A stretch of DNA of 64,000 bases from Halodesulfovibrio spirochaetisodalis (GTDB lineage: Bacteria; Desulfobacterota; Desulfovibrionia; Desulfovibrionales; Desulfovibrionaceae), in assembly GCF_001672295.1 (NCBI RefSeq), contig NZ_JXMS01000003.1:119306-183305 (forward strand), given 5' to 3'. The number at the start of each line of letters is the position of its first letter. The first letter of the stretch is position 1. Below are positions 40,423 to 49,325 of the stretch, one piece after another. The notes under the pieces are model-generated. The model was not told where the DNA came from. It did no database searches and saw only the letters and a list, made by a program, of their open reading frames with translations. The position numbers and the translations under genes were made by a program.

Positions 40423-40731
40423 CTATGCAGTCACGTTCTCCATAAGCCCTGCTGCCAACTCTGCAACTCTATCTGCATCATTGCTGGTAAGCAGTTCCTG
40501 CAAACCTTCATACGGCAGCAACGAGCTATCGTACTCAACAGTTAATGTTTGCGTAAAGATATTCAAATTTGTCTTCTTAATAACAGCGCTTCCGTCTTTG
40601 GCAGCGTTTTGCAACTCCGGCAGCTTAGGGTGATTTCGAATATTCAAATCAACCTTCACTTTCAATCTGCCCGGGGTATGTTGTTTTACTGTAAGATACT
40701 CTTTTAATTCTGCTAAAACACGTAAATCCAT
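40423..40731 (-). CDS. Small protein with an HMA-like (heavy-metal-associated type 2) fold
   Basis: This 102-residue protein has the run HTPGRLKVKVDLNIRNHPKL and a later LNIFTQTLTVEYDSSLLPYE. It resembles the N-terminal HMA_2-type ferredoxin-like domain found before some P-type ATPases and in small stand-alone proteins. It lacks the CxxC metal motif of classical HMA domains, so metal binding is doubtful. TTG at 40770 could start it. AGGAG ten bases before the ATG at 40731 supports the shorter form. It is the last minus-strand gene before the plus-strand glycan cluster, and its partner is unknown. Confidence 0.65.
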   Translation of the reverse strand: MDLRVLAELKEYLTVKQHTPGRLKVKVDLNIRNHPKLPELQNAAKDGSAVIKKTNLNIFTQTLTVEYDSSLLPYEGLQELLTSNDADRVAELAAGLMENVTA

Positions 40732-40865
40732 TATCGTATGTCTCCTGCGAGATACCCGCATCAGAAGCAAGCTGATTCATTTAAGCTGTAACTATGTATA
40801 AATTATGAAGCGGTTCCCTACCACTTCAACCCGTTATTTGCAAATCATACCAAGGTTCACTAATC

Positions 40866-42041
40866 ATGCTCAATTACAACAAATCCATGATATGGAACAT
40901 GACAAGGAATTGTAATTTCCAGTGTTCCTACTGTTATTTTCCACATACAAACGAAAAAATACGTAATCCAATCTCTGCAGAGACACTTCTTGAATTTCTA
41001 AATAGAAATCATGACAAGTGGTTAGTGGGCATGACAGGTGGTGAACCATTTTTATATCCTGAGTTCGTTTCTCTATGCAAAGAGATTACACAAAAACACT
41101 ATATTGGAATTGACACGAATCTTAGTTTATCAAAACAAATTAATGAGTTTGCAAAAACAATTTCGCCCCAGAGTGTTAATGATATATATGCCTCACTCCA
41201 TATTGAAGAAAGAGAAAAAAGAAATGCAATCCCAGCATTTATAGAAAATTACCATATCTTAGCAGATGCAGGGTTTACTATTAAAGTTAATTACGTACTG
41301 CATCCATCTATGGAACAGCGCTATCCTGATGACGTTGCGTTTTTCAGTAAACATGGAGTGCCTATCACTCCCCGCCCATTCAAAGGAGTCCATAACGGAC
41401 TCACATATCCACAAAATTATTCAGCTGAAATCAAAAATATTTTTACAGAACACCCTGCTGCGGGAATAAAGATGGTCTTTAATTTCCGTGGAGTGGATTG
41501 CCTGAGTGGACATTCGTTTATTCGTATGGAACCGGATGGAACCATTTTCCGTTGTCCTGGAGACAGAACTGTTCTTGGCAATATCCACGATCAAGTCACC
41601 CTGAACAGTTCCGCTACGCCGTGCGCAGTGGACAGATGCCCTTGTCAGGGAGTCAATTACGTAGACTTAAACCCGGCAGAGGGCTGGTTTATAGAAGGAA
41701 TACGTTCTTTCCTTACAGGTGCATCCAACAGTGCCTCCCACGCTTTCCGACAAACGCTTCTGTATGACAGTGAGCACTCCAGTGCGTTAAACAATATGGG
41801 AGTACTGGCCTGCGAAACCAATGATTACGCACACGCCAGAAGACTCTTTGAACAAGCCCATACCGTTCACCCCCATCTTTCCCGATATAAAGAAAATATT
41901 ACACTGTTGGATACTATCATCAGTGAACAACAAGTCCCCCCACTCTCTCCGGAACTCAGTGAAATAGTTCGCCCAAGTGCGACTACCCCTGAACACTTGG
42001 CTGCAACAGGCCAAGCTATCCCCATGCCGCAAAAAGAATAA
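40866..42041 (+). CDS. Radical SAM protein with SPASM-like Cys region and C-terminal TPR
   Basis: This 391-residue protein has the radical SAM motif CNFQCSYCYF (Cys16, Cys20, Cys23), GGEPFLYPEF as the Gly-rich SAM-binding motif, and a Cys-rich region from about residue 212 (VDCLSGHSFIRMEPDGTIF, then RCPGD, then CAVDRCPCQG) that could hold an auxiliary Fe-S cluster as in SPASM enzymes. TPR-like helices follow (HSSALNNMGVLACETNDYAH). The tail is Pro-rich. The first ~600 bases are visibly AT-rich (hand counts of 60-base lines give 25-37% GC) against about 50% in the next gene, suggesting separate ancestry. It may modify a sugar, lipid or peptide of the cluster. No precursor peptide gene was found. 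Confidence 0.85.
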   Translation: MLNYNKSMIWNMTRNCNFQCSYCYFPHTNEKIRNPISAETLLEFLNRNHDKWLVGMTGGEPFLYPEFVSLCKEITQKHYIGIDTNLSLSKQINEFAKTISPQSVNDIYASLHIEEREKRNAIPAFIENYHILADAGFTIKVNYVLHPSMEQRYPDDVAFFSKHGVPITPRPFKGVHNGLTYPQNYSAEIKNIFTEHPAAGIKMVFNFRGVDCLSGHSFIRMEPDGTIFRCPGDRTVLGNIHDQVTLNSSATPCAVDRCPCQGVNYVDLNPAEGWFIEGIRSFLTGASNSASHAFRQTLLYDSEHSSALNNMGVLACETNDYAHARRLFEQAHTVHPHLSRYKENITLLDTIISEQQVPPLSPELSEIVRPSATTPEHLAATGQAIPMPQKE

Positions 42042-42152
42042 TGCCGGCACGCAACTGCATCAAAACAATAATATAATTTTTCTTCGTAATGATTCACAGA
42101 ATTAGGTACTTGCGTACTTCTGTGAACTTCTTACCAAGGTGCCGATTGACCC

Positions 42153-43364
42153 ATGAGCTCTACATACAACATCCTCATGTACTCTCACGATACATATGGA
42201 CTTGGACATATCCGAAGAACAATGGCCATTGCGAAAAATCTAAGTGCTCCGGGAGTTTCCGTTCTTATCCTGACCGGCTCTCCCATTGCAGGCAGATTTT
42301 CCATTCCCTACGGTGTAGATTTTGTCCGTATTCCCGGGATGATCAAACAAAGCAATACAGTCTATGTACCCCATTCTATCAAAGTGAATCCGCAAAAAGC
42401 GCTTGAGATCCGACAGGAGATCATCACAGCAACAGCTAAATCATTTGATCCTGACCTCTTTATTGTGGACAAGGTTCCGGTAGGATTAAAAGGGGAAGTA
42501 CTTCCGGTGTTGCAATGGTTTAAAACCTCACGCCCCGACACAAAAGTTGTTCTGGGCTTGCGCGATATTTTAGACGACTCTGCCTCTACCCGTGCAGAAT
42601 GGAATGACAAAAACTACTTTAACGTACTTGATGATCTGTACTCAGAAATATGGATTTACGGACAGGAAGATTTCTATAATCCCATTGTTGAATACGGGCT
42701 TCCTGCCTCCATAAGCGACAAGTGCATTTTTACAGGGTACATCCCCCGTCAGACCCCCAATCGAAAAATAACCCTGAAGCACCTGATAAATGGTAACGGT
42801 AATGGAAACAGCTCCAGTGACAACAGCAAACTTATTGTTGTCACAGCTGGAGGAGGAGGCGACGGCTACCATATGCTGGACACCTATCTTTCCATGGTTG
42901 AACAGACTCCAGACATACCGTTTAAAACATACATGGTTTCAGGCCCCTTTGTTCCTCAGGATTTACAGGACTCACTCGCCAAACGTGCAAAAAAAGCCGG
43001 TGTTATCTTCGCCACTTTTCATAAACGACTGGAAAAGATCATGGCAGCGGCAGATCTTGTTGTCAGCATGGGGGGCTATAATACGGTGTGCGAAATCCTT
43101 TCGCTCAAAAAGCCGTCCCTTATTATTCCGCGAGAAAGCCCGCGCCTTGAACAACTCATCCGTGCGCGTGTTCTCCAGTCCGCCAATCTTGCTGATTATA
43201 TCAAATGGGATTGCCTCACTGCTTCCACACTTCATGAAAAAATTCTCTCCATGCTTGAAGACTCTTCGGAATACGAACAGAGTATTAATGAGTTCTCCAT
43301 GACCGGCTTTGATGTCATCCGAGACCGGCTTTCTTCGTTTAAAGGAGAATCCGTTGATGCATAA
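42153..43364 (+). CDS. MurG/GT28-like glycosyltransferase (COG4671 type)
   Basis: This 403-residue soluble protein has a two-Rossmann GT-B fold. The N-terminal SHDTYGLGHIRRTMAIAKNL resembles the Gly-rich acceptor loop of MurG-like enzymes. The second half opens with LIVVTAGGGGDGYHMLDTYL. The donor-binding region is ADLVVSMGGYNTVCEILSL followed by KPSLIIPRESPRLEQLIRA. I recall this wording from the COG4671 predicted glycosyltransferases. It probably adds a sugar from a nucleotide donor to a lipid or glycan acceptor. It is related to the gene at 46475. The next gene starts 8 bases before this one ends. Donor and acceptor are unknown. Confidence 0.83.
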   Translation: MSSTYNILMYSHDTYGLGHIRRTMAIAKNLSAPGVSVLILTGSPIAGRFSIPYGVDFVRIPGMIKQSNTVYVPHSIKVNPQKALEIRQEIITATAKSFDPDLFIVDKVPVGLKGEVLPVLQWFKTSRPDTKVVLGLRDILDDSASTRAEWNDKNYFNVLDDLYSEIWIYGQEDFYNPIVEYGLPASISDKCIFTGYIPRQTPNRKITLKHLINGNGNGNSSSDNSKLIVVTAGGGGDGYHMLDTYLSMVEQTPDIPFKTYMVSGPFVPQDLQDSLAKRAKKAGVIFATFHKRLEKIMAAADLVVSMGGYNTVCEILSLKKPSLIIPRESPRLEQLIRARVLQSANLADYIKWDCLTASTLHEKILSMLEDSSEYEQSINEFSMTGFDVIRDRLSSFKGESVDA

Positions 43365-44721
43365 CACACCTACACTCGGCATTATCCTGAAGGGATACCC
43401 CAGAATCTCTGAAACCTTTATTTCAAATGAAATTAAACTGCTGGAAGAGCAGGGATTCAATATTCATATTTTCTCAATGCGCAAACCGCGTGAAACATTC
43501 TCGCACGAATCTGTCCAGTCGATTCATGCCAAGGTTACATACCTGCCGGAACATCTCTCGATAGGATTCCCCCGTCTTCTCTGGAATACGCTGCTCTGCG
43601 CTTTGCTGCACACTACGCGATTCCGCAAGACATTCTCATTTTTCCTCTCCCGTTTTTCAGGAACAGACAAACTGCACACATGGATTAAACACTTTATGCA
43701 GGCATGCGTAGTTGCCAATTCTGTTGCTCCGCATTCCATTACGCATCTGCACAGCCATTTTGTACACTCCCCCACATCCGTTGCCATGTATGCTGCCAAG
43801 CTTGCCGGTATTCCCTTCAGCTTCACAGCACATGCAAAGGACATCTACACCCAGCGTCCAGAACGGGTTGCAGAAAAAATGCAACACGCATTATTTGCGG
43901 TAACATGCACCAACTACAATAAAGTCTCTCTGGAAACCATTGCCCGCTCATTTCCCGCACGTAACGCACCGCCCGCCTATGCTCTGGCGCCCATTGCTGA
44001 CGGCTCTCCGGTGCGCACCCCGCAACCGGGGTATTGCCCTGTACATACGGTTTACCACGGTATTGACCTCTCTTTGTTTTCCACACAACAGAACAGAGTT
44101 ACAACGACACCACCGTATTCCATCCTTACCGTCGCAAGACTGGTTGAGAAAAAAGGCCTGCTCACCATAGTCGAATCACTGCGCCTGCTCTTTTTACGCA
44201 ACATTCCTTTTCAATATACCCTGATAGGTGAAGGCCCCCTCATGAAGGAAGTAGCAGACAAGGTCTACCAATACGGACTCACAGACTTTGTAACCTTTGC
44301 CGGAACCCTTGCTCATGAAGACGTTCTGCGCCACTACCGCAGGGCAGACGTATTTCTGTTAGGATGCACCACCGCGCAGGACGGGGATAGAGACGGAATT
44401 CCTAATGTACTTGCAGAAGCAATGGCAATGGGCGTGCCTGTGGTAGCCACACGGGTATCCGGCATTCCTGAGCTTGTAGAGCATGAGCAGTCAGGCCTGC
44501 TTGCACCATGTAACGATTCTGAAGCGCTGGCAGACGCCACAGAGGCTTTGCTTACAAACAATGCACTGCGCCAGACGATCATCAACGGGGCAGAACGCAA
44601 GGTGCACCAAGTGTTCAACAACAGGCAGTTGATTATGCAGCTTGCTGCTATTTTTGAATCCAACGGAATAATTCGGGAAGAAGCCGATACCATGTCTGAA
44701 CTGGAGTGGTCATCTTCATGA
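43357..44721 (+). CDS. Family GT4 glycosyltransferase
   Basis: This 454-residue GT-B enzyme starts LGIILKGYPRISETFISNEI, a run common in exopolysaccharide and colanic-acid type transferases, and contains THLHSHFVHSPTSVAMYAAK. The C-terminal half has SILTVARLVEKKGL and the donor site GIPNVLAEAMAMGVPVVATR with SGIPELVEHEQSGLL, the E-x7-E pattern of GT4. The frame opens earlier at 43309, but AAAGGAG before the ATG at 43357 sets the start, so it overlaps the previous gene by 8 bases. It ends in ATGA, overlapping the next gene. It probably extends a surface sugar chain. Confidence 0.9.
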   Translation: MHNTPTLGIILKGYPRISETFISNEIKLLEEQGFNIHIFSMRKPRETFSHESVQSIHAKVTYLPEHLSIGFPRLLWNTLLCALLHTTRFRKTFSFFLSRFSGTDKLHTWIKHFMQACVVANSVAPHSITHLHSHFVHSPTSVAMYAAKLAGIPFSFTAHAKDIYTQRPERVAEKMQHALFAVTCTNYNKVSLETIARSFPARNAPPAYALAPIADGSPVRTPQPGYCPVHTVYHGIDLSLFSTQQNRVTTTPPYSILTVARLVEKKGLLTIVESLRLLFLRNIPFQYTLIGEGPLMKEVADKVYQYGLTDFVTFAGTLAHEDVLRHYRRADVFLLGCTTAQDGDRDGIPNVLAEAMAMGVPVVATRVSGIPELVEHEQSGLLAPCNDSEALADATEALLTNNALRQTIINGAERKVHQVFNNRQLIMQLAAIFESNGIIREEADTMSELEWSSS

Positions 44722-45830
44722 AGATCGCGTTCTGTACCCCATTCAAACCGCTGAATCATCCGCGAGTTTCTGGCGATGTCACCATTGCCAAAGGTCTCGT
44801 CCGTTTTTTTCAGGAAAAGGGACACGAGGTGCAACTGGTTCCTCATGTTTCAACAACCCGCATATGGAGTACTCCGCAACGGTGGTTACGAGCGCATATT
44901 GCTGCGCTTGAAATTCAGGAATACCTGATCAGCGAGAATCGCCCTGATCTCTGGTTTACGTACCACTCATACTACAAGGCACCGGACATTTTCGGCACAC
45001 TGGCTGTGAAAAACAATATTCCTTACACCATGTTCGCCCCGTCTCACGCGCCAAAACGAAAACAGCACTGGAAAACATGTACGGGATATTATCTGAACAA
45101 AAGAGCGTTACAAAAAACGTCACACATATTTTCGAACAAGCAACGAGATCTTGAAGGGCTTGAACAGGTTGTTGATTCAGCAAATATCACGTTCATTCCT
45201 CCCGGCATCCGAACAGAGGACTTTACCAGAGACAAAACAACACGGGAAAAAAACCGAACGACATGGAATGCACAAAACTCAGTTGTGGTTCTCACCGTAG
45301 CCATGCTGCGGGAGGGCACCAAATCCGAAGGTGTTGAGCATGTGATAAAAAGCTGCGGCACGCTTCTACGTAATGGATATGACATAACGCTTGTTGTGGC
45401 GGGAGACGGTACCATGCGCTCTCATCTGGAGACACAGGCACAGCAGCTGCTTCCTGAAAGGCACCACTTTTTAGGCACAGTGTCTTCACAAAAACTCCCG
45501 CAACTCTATTCAAGCTGTGATATTTTTGCTTTTCCCGGAATTAATGAGGGGCTGGGAATGGTATACCTTGAAGCGCAAAGCTGTGGATTACCCGTCGTGG
45601 CATGGGATCATGACGGTGCACCGCAGGTCGTTACTGATGGCGTTACCGGAATAATCACACCGTCATATGATTCTAAAAAATTTACTGACGCTATCGGTAA
45701 ACTTACTGCTTCAAAACAACTGCGAACAACCATGGGAACAGCTGCCGCAACACATGCAGCTACCAACCACAATATGCACATTAACTATGAAGCGATGGAT
45801 CAGAAGTTACGGGACATGATTCAACACTAG
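44718..45830 (+). CDS. Family GT4 glycosyltransferase
   Basis: This 370-residue GT-B enzyme starts MKIAFCTPFKPLNHPRVSGD. The second half carries VVLTVAMLREGTKSEGVEHV, LVVAGDGTMRSHLE and the donor-site run ELxQSCGLPVVAWDHDGAPQ-type sequence (GLGMVYLEAQSCGLPVVAWD). GTG at 44706 could begin it, but the ATG at 44718 forms an ATGA overlap with the preceding stop and has GGAG upstream. It is the second GT4 gene in a row, so the product probably has at least two sugars added by these two enzymes. Specificity cannot be read from sequence. Confidence 0.88.
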   Translation: MKIAFCTPFKPLNHPRVSGDVTIAKGLVRFFQEKGHEVQLVPHVSTTRIWSTPQRWLRAHIAALEIQEYLISENRPDLWFTYHSYYKAPDIFGTLAVKNNIPYTMFAPSHAPKRKQHWKTCTGYYLNKRALQKTSHIFSNKQRDLEGLEQVVDSANITFIPPGIRTEDFTRDKTTREKNRTTWNAQNSVVVLTVAMLREGTKSEGVEHVIKSCGTLLRNGYDITLVVAGDGTMRSHLETQAQQLLPERHHFLGTVSSQKLPQLYSSCDIFAFPGINEGLGMVYLEAQSCGLPVVAWDHDGAPQVVTDGVTGIITPSYDSKKFTDAIGKLTASKQLRTTMGTAAATHAATNHNMHINYEAMDQKLRDMIQH

Positions 45831-45860
45831 CAGCTCATTCTCCCCATACCGGAGGTCGCC

Positions 45861-46475
45861 ATGGAAGAAACATATATCGGTCTTCTGCGTCATGCACCCA
45901 CAGGTTGGAACAAGGTAAAACGAATTCAGGGGCAACATGATGTACCGCTCCTTCAGGACAGTTACGGCCTCATTGACGAGTGGATGTCGACTCTCCATAA
46001 ATACCCTTGGTCACAACTCCTTACCAGCGATCTTTCACGAGCGTACCTCACTGCCCTTGCTGTAAACAAACACCTGAACCTGCCTCTTGAGCTCGATCCG
46101 CGCCTACGGGAACAGGACTGGGGAATATGGACAGGGCGGTTCATATCGCAACTTCGCACCTACGAACCTGACGAAGTTTTACGGCAGGAATCCGCAGGTT
46201 GGAACTTCACCCCGCCCCAAGGTGAAAGCAGAACTCAAGTACTCCAGCGCACTCTGAATGCCCTGCATGATGCAACGCAGAAATGGAACGGCAAAAACAT
46301 TCTTGTTGTTACGCATCAAGGAAACATTGCCTGTGTTGCCAACCACCTTATGAACAAACAATTCCTTCCTGAAGAAGGAAAACTTGTCGAGAAACATGCC
46401 CTGCACCGCATTGTTGCAGACCATACACACGATACTCCCAAGTTTTCCCTCATAGCTCTCAACGAGGTGCTGTGA
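45861..46475 (+). CDS. Histidine phosphatase family protein
   Basis: This 204-residue protein has the phosphoglycerate-mutase-like catalytic motif LLRHAPTGWNKVKRIQG, with Arg10 and His11. It has Ala where most of the family has Gly (RHG). It also has SDLSRAYLTALAV with the second Arg, LREQDWGIWTG with the catalytic acid, and VVTHQGNI with the second His. These enzymes remove phosphate from small sugar phosphates or similar. Inside a glycosyltransferase cluster it may dephosphorylate a sugar-phosphate precursor, as GmhB- or CobC-type relatives do in their pathways. GGAGG precedes the ATG. It overlaps the next gene (TGATG). Confidence 0.88.
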   Translation: MEETYIGLLRHAPTGWNKVKRIQGQHDVPLLQDSYGLIDEWMSTLHKYPWSQLLTSDLSRAYLTALAVNKHLNLPLELDPRLREQDWGIWTGRFISQLRTYEPDEVLRQESAGWNFTPPQGESRTQVLQRTLNALHDATQKWNGKNILVVTHQGNIACVANHLMNKQFLPEEGKLVEKHALHRIVADHTHDTPKFSLIALNEVL

Positions 46476-47668
46476 TGCGTATTGTTCACTACTGCCAGCA
46501 CGTATTAGGGATGGGACACTTTTTCCGCAGCCTAGAGATAGACAAGGCACTCAGTGAGCATGAGGTTACGCTCATCACAGGCGGCGCTCCGCTCTCTATG
46601 GAATATCCAGAACACGTTCAGGTCGTTGAACTTCCAGCATTGTCCATGGATGAAAATTTCGGCACATTCGTACACACAGAACCGGATGGCAGCAAACGCG
46701 CATTGTCCGAACAAGAGGTTACTGCCATCAAAGCACAGCGGGCAACTATGCTCACTGAAACTCTCATTGCGCTTCAGCCGGATATTTTTTTAGTGGAACT
46801 GTTCCCTTTCGGTCGCAAGCAGTTCAGCTTTGAACTCATGCCTGTTCTGGAACTGGCACAGCAAAACACCTTCCCGTACATGTACACGGTATGCAGCGTA
46901 CGGGATATTCTGGTGGAAAAAGCAAACCAGCAGCAATTTGAAGAACGTGTCATCTCCATTCTCAACACCTATTTTGACGCAGTCCTTGTCCATACCGACC
47001 CTGCAGTTATTACACTGGGTGCTACCTTTTCACGCATCAATGACATTACTATTCCCGTGTATGATACGGGGTACATAACACCACGCCCGCAATTCACTCA
47101 TCCGGATATTACCCGTAAACTACTTGCCATTGCACCGGAGCAACCATTTATTCTCGGCAGCATCGGCAGCGGTTCTGTACATCCTGAAATTATGGAAGAA
47201 CTTGCAGCGGCCTCCATCAATCTTTCGTCCAATCTCCCACATTCGCTGCTCATCTCTACCGGCCCGTTCATGTCTCAGGAATACCAGTCCCGCATCCGTA
47301 ACCTGTGCACACCGCACGCGCATATTACCGTTACAGACTTTCTCCCTGACTTCATAAACTACCTGAGTGCAGCTGACCTTTCCGTAAGCATGGCTGGATA
47401 TAACACGACCATGAATCTTCTTGCTGTAAACACATACGGGCTGGTGTATCCGTTCGACCAAAACCGAGAACAACGACTACGTTCAACCAATCTTCAGCAG
47501 TTAGGCGCACTGCAAATTCTGGAACAGGAAGCAATGGCACCGGAGATTTTGAGCAAGCAGCTGGAACACTGTCTTACCAACCCGTCACCGCTTCCGCAGC
47601 ACAAGGTCGATCTGGACGGCGCGGCTGAATCGGCACGCCTGCTGGAGCGACTGGTTTCAAGTGAATAA
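46475..47668 (+). CDS. MurG/GT28-like glycosyltransferase, second copy
   Basis: This 397-residue GT-B type protein begins MRIVHYCQHVLGMGHFFRSL. It contains FLVELFPFGRKQFSFELMPV and carries the donor-side run ADLSVSMAGYNTTMNLLAVN with YPFDQNREQRLR after it. The layout parallels the gene at 42153 (there SMGGYNTVCEIL), so the two are paralogues that probably act on related acceptors. GTG at 46472 is possible. GAGG seven bases upstream fits the ATG at 46475, which overlaps the preceding TGA. No membrane segment is seen, so it works on the inner face of the membrane or in the cytoplasm. Confidence 0.82.
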   Translation: MRIVHYCQHVLGMGHFFRSLEIDKALSEHEVTLITGGAPLSMEYPEHVQVVELPALSMDENFGTFVHTEPDGSKRALSEQEVTAIKAQRATMLTETLIALQPDIFLVELFPFGRKQFSFELMPVLELAQQNTFPYMYTVCSVRDILVEKANQQQFEERVISILNTYFDAVLVHTDPAVITLGATFSRINDITIPVYDTGYITPRPQFTHPDITRKLLAIAPEQPFILGSIGSGSVHPEIMEELAAASINLSSNLPHSLLISTGPFMSQEYQSRIRNLCTPHAHITVTDFLPDFINYLSAADLSVSMAGYNTTMNLLAVNTYGLVYPFDQNREQRLRSTNLQQLGALQILEQEAMAPEILSKQLEHCLTNPSPLPQHKVDLDGAAESARLLERLVSSE

Positions 47669-47714
47669 CTCCAGATAATGTAAGGGATGACCGCATCAAA
47701 AAGGAGAGAACATT

Positions 47715-48518
47715 ATGACAGGACACCGACCGTACATTTCTGCACTGTGGCATGCTGTTCCTTCCAACATTCAGGCATTACTGTCACAATATATCCATGC
47801 AGGTATAGAGGCATACAAGGCGAACGGATGCCCTATGGGAGAAACACCTACTATATTCTTCCGTGCGGACGATATTGCTATTCCATCCACTCCCTGCAAG
47901 ACCATGATGCAAATTTTTGCTGAACAGAACACCCCGCTCGGTCTCGCAGTTGTTCCTGCATGGAGTTCCCCCTCCCATGTCGCAACACTCCTTTCTGTCG
48001 CACCGGAAAAAAACGAGTTGTGGTGCTGGCACCAACACGGCTGGGCACACGAAAACAACGCCAAACAAGGACGAAAATGTGAATTCGGCAGTGATCGAAC
48101 CAGTGCTGAATGCGCCGATGAGTTGCAACAAGGGTACTCCACGCTCCACTCCCTGTTCGGCGACCAGTTCTGTCCTCTTTTCACCCCGCCGTGGAACAGA
48201 ATATCTGATGCGAATATTGAGCTGCTAAAACAAACCGGCTTCAAAGCAATTTCACGCTCTGCCTCCGCCCCGCCCCAGACCATTTTGCCAGACATTCCCG
48301 TAAATGTTGACCTGCACACCCGTAATGAACTCACTGCCGCCAGCGGCTGGAAGAATCTGCTGGATGAACTGCGTGAAGGCATTGCTTCCGGCAGATGCGG
48401 TGTAATGCTTCACCATGACAGAATGAATACCGCTGCCGCCGACTTTCTTCAGCTATTGCTGATAATCTTAAAAAGCTACCCAGTACAATCTGTTCCCATA
48501 AATTTCTATATGCTATGA
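47715..48518 (+). CDS. Polysaccharide-deacetylase-like protein
   Basis: This 267-residue protein has no signal peptide. It shows a deacetylase-like set of motifs: FFRADDIAIPS (Asp pair for metal and catalysis), ELWCWHQHGWAHEN (His ligands), FTPPWNRISDANIELLKQTG, which is typical of NodB-fold proteins, and VMLHHDRMN near the C terminus. Such enzymes remove acetyl groups from amino sugars. Acting in the cytoplasm it would work on a nucleotide- or lipid-linked sugar before export. AAGGAGAG precedes the ATG. An alternative in the same fold is a DUF2334-like protein of unknown chemistry. Confidence 0.8.
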   Translation: MTGHRPYISALWHAVPSNIQALLSQYIHAGIEAYKANGCPMGETPTIFFRADDIAIPSTPCKTMMQIFAEQNTPLGLAVVPAWSSPSHVATLLSVAPEKNELWCWHQHGWAHENNAKQGRKCEFGSDRTSAECADELQQGYSTLHSLFGDQFCPLFTPPWNRISDANIELLKQTGFKAISRSASAPPQTILPDIPVNVDLHTRNELTAASGWKNLLDELREGIASGRCGVMLHHDRMNTAAADFLQLLLIILKSYPVQSVPINFYML

Positions 48519-48624
48519 TGGCGGTTACTCATGATTTTGCGCTGTTGCGGGATTCAACGGAAAAACAAGGCGGACTGGAGAGTAGTCCTACTAATTGCAA
48601 CAGACATTAACCGCAGGAAAAGCC

Positions 48625-49317
48625 ATGCCGAAAACAGACTCAAAAACCGGTTTTTTTACGCATGATGAAAGCCATCGCATTGAATTTCCGTGGAAGAAAT
48701 CCTTTGAATTTGCGCTGCAAAACTTCCGGCACCGCTTCACCCGTTCGCTCATAACCATGAGCAGCCTTGTTTTGGCTGTAGCCTTTCTAGCTTTTATCCT
48801 TGTGAACCTGAATATTGCCAGCGGTCTTGTTGAATTCGGCGGCTCACAATTTGCCCCGTTACTTATGGAAATGGGTTTTGATGTGGATACATCGCTGGGC
48901 ACAGTTTCAACAGGCCCTAAAGAGCGATGGATTGTTATTCTTTCCCTGCTGGTCTGTACCGTAGGCATTGTTAATGCGCAGCTTATGTCTGTTACAGAAC
49001 GCTTTCGAGTCATAGGCATTTTCAAATGCCTTGGCGCACTGGACTCCATGATTCTGAGGCTGTTCCTTATTGAAGCTGCCTTGATCGGTGTTGCAGGAGC
49101 AGCAATTGGCGCTGCCGGGGGAATTGTTTTTGCGTTCTTGAACGGGCTGGTGAATTTCGGTGTCGCCTCACTCATTCTTGTTTCGCTGGCAGATGTTTTT
49201 GTTTCGTTCCTTATCGCTACAGCCATCGGCTTTTGCCTGAGCATTATCGGCGTACTGTATCCCGCCATCATTGCAGCCCGCATGGAACCTGTAAAAGCTC
49301 TTAACGCGCAACACTAG
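48625..49317 (+). CDS. Minimal FtsX-like ABC permease
   Basis: This 230-residue membrane protein has the FtsX/MacB TM arrangement: a cytoplasmic N-terminal helix (FPWKKSFEFALQNFRHRFTR), TM1, a very short periplasmic loop of about 35 residues, then three TMs. The coupling segment TERFRVIGIFKCLGALDSMI and terminal PAIIAARMEPVKAL are characteristic. The usual large periplasmic domain is missing, so its partner, the giant permease at 50956, probably supplies the whole external domain. AGGA precedes the ATG at 48625. The earlier in-frame TTG is unlikely. It is separated from its ATPase by the methyltransferase gene. Confidence 0.87.
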   Translation: MPKTDSKTGFFTHDESHRIEFPWKKSFEFALQNFRHRFTRSLITMSSLVLAVAFLAFILVNLNIASGLVEFGGSQFAPLLMEMGFDVDTSLGTVSTGPKERWIVILSLLVCTVGIVNAQLMSVTERFRVIGIFKCLGALDSMILRLFLIEAALIGVAGAAIGAAGGIVFAFLNGLVNFGVASLILVSLADVFVSFLIATAIGFCLSIIGVLYPAIIAARMEPVKALNAQH

Positions 49318-49325
49318 GAAGCCAT

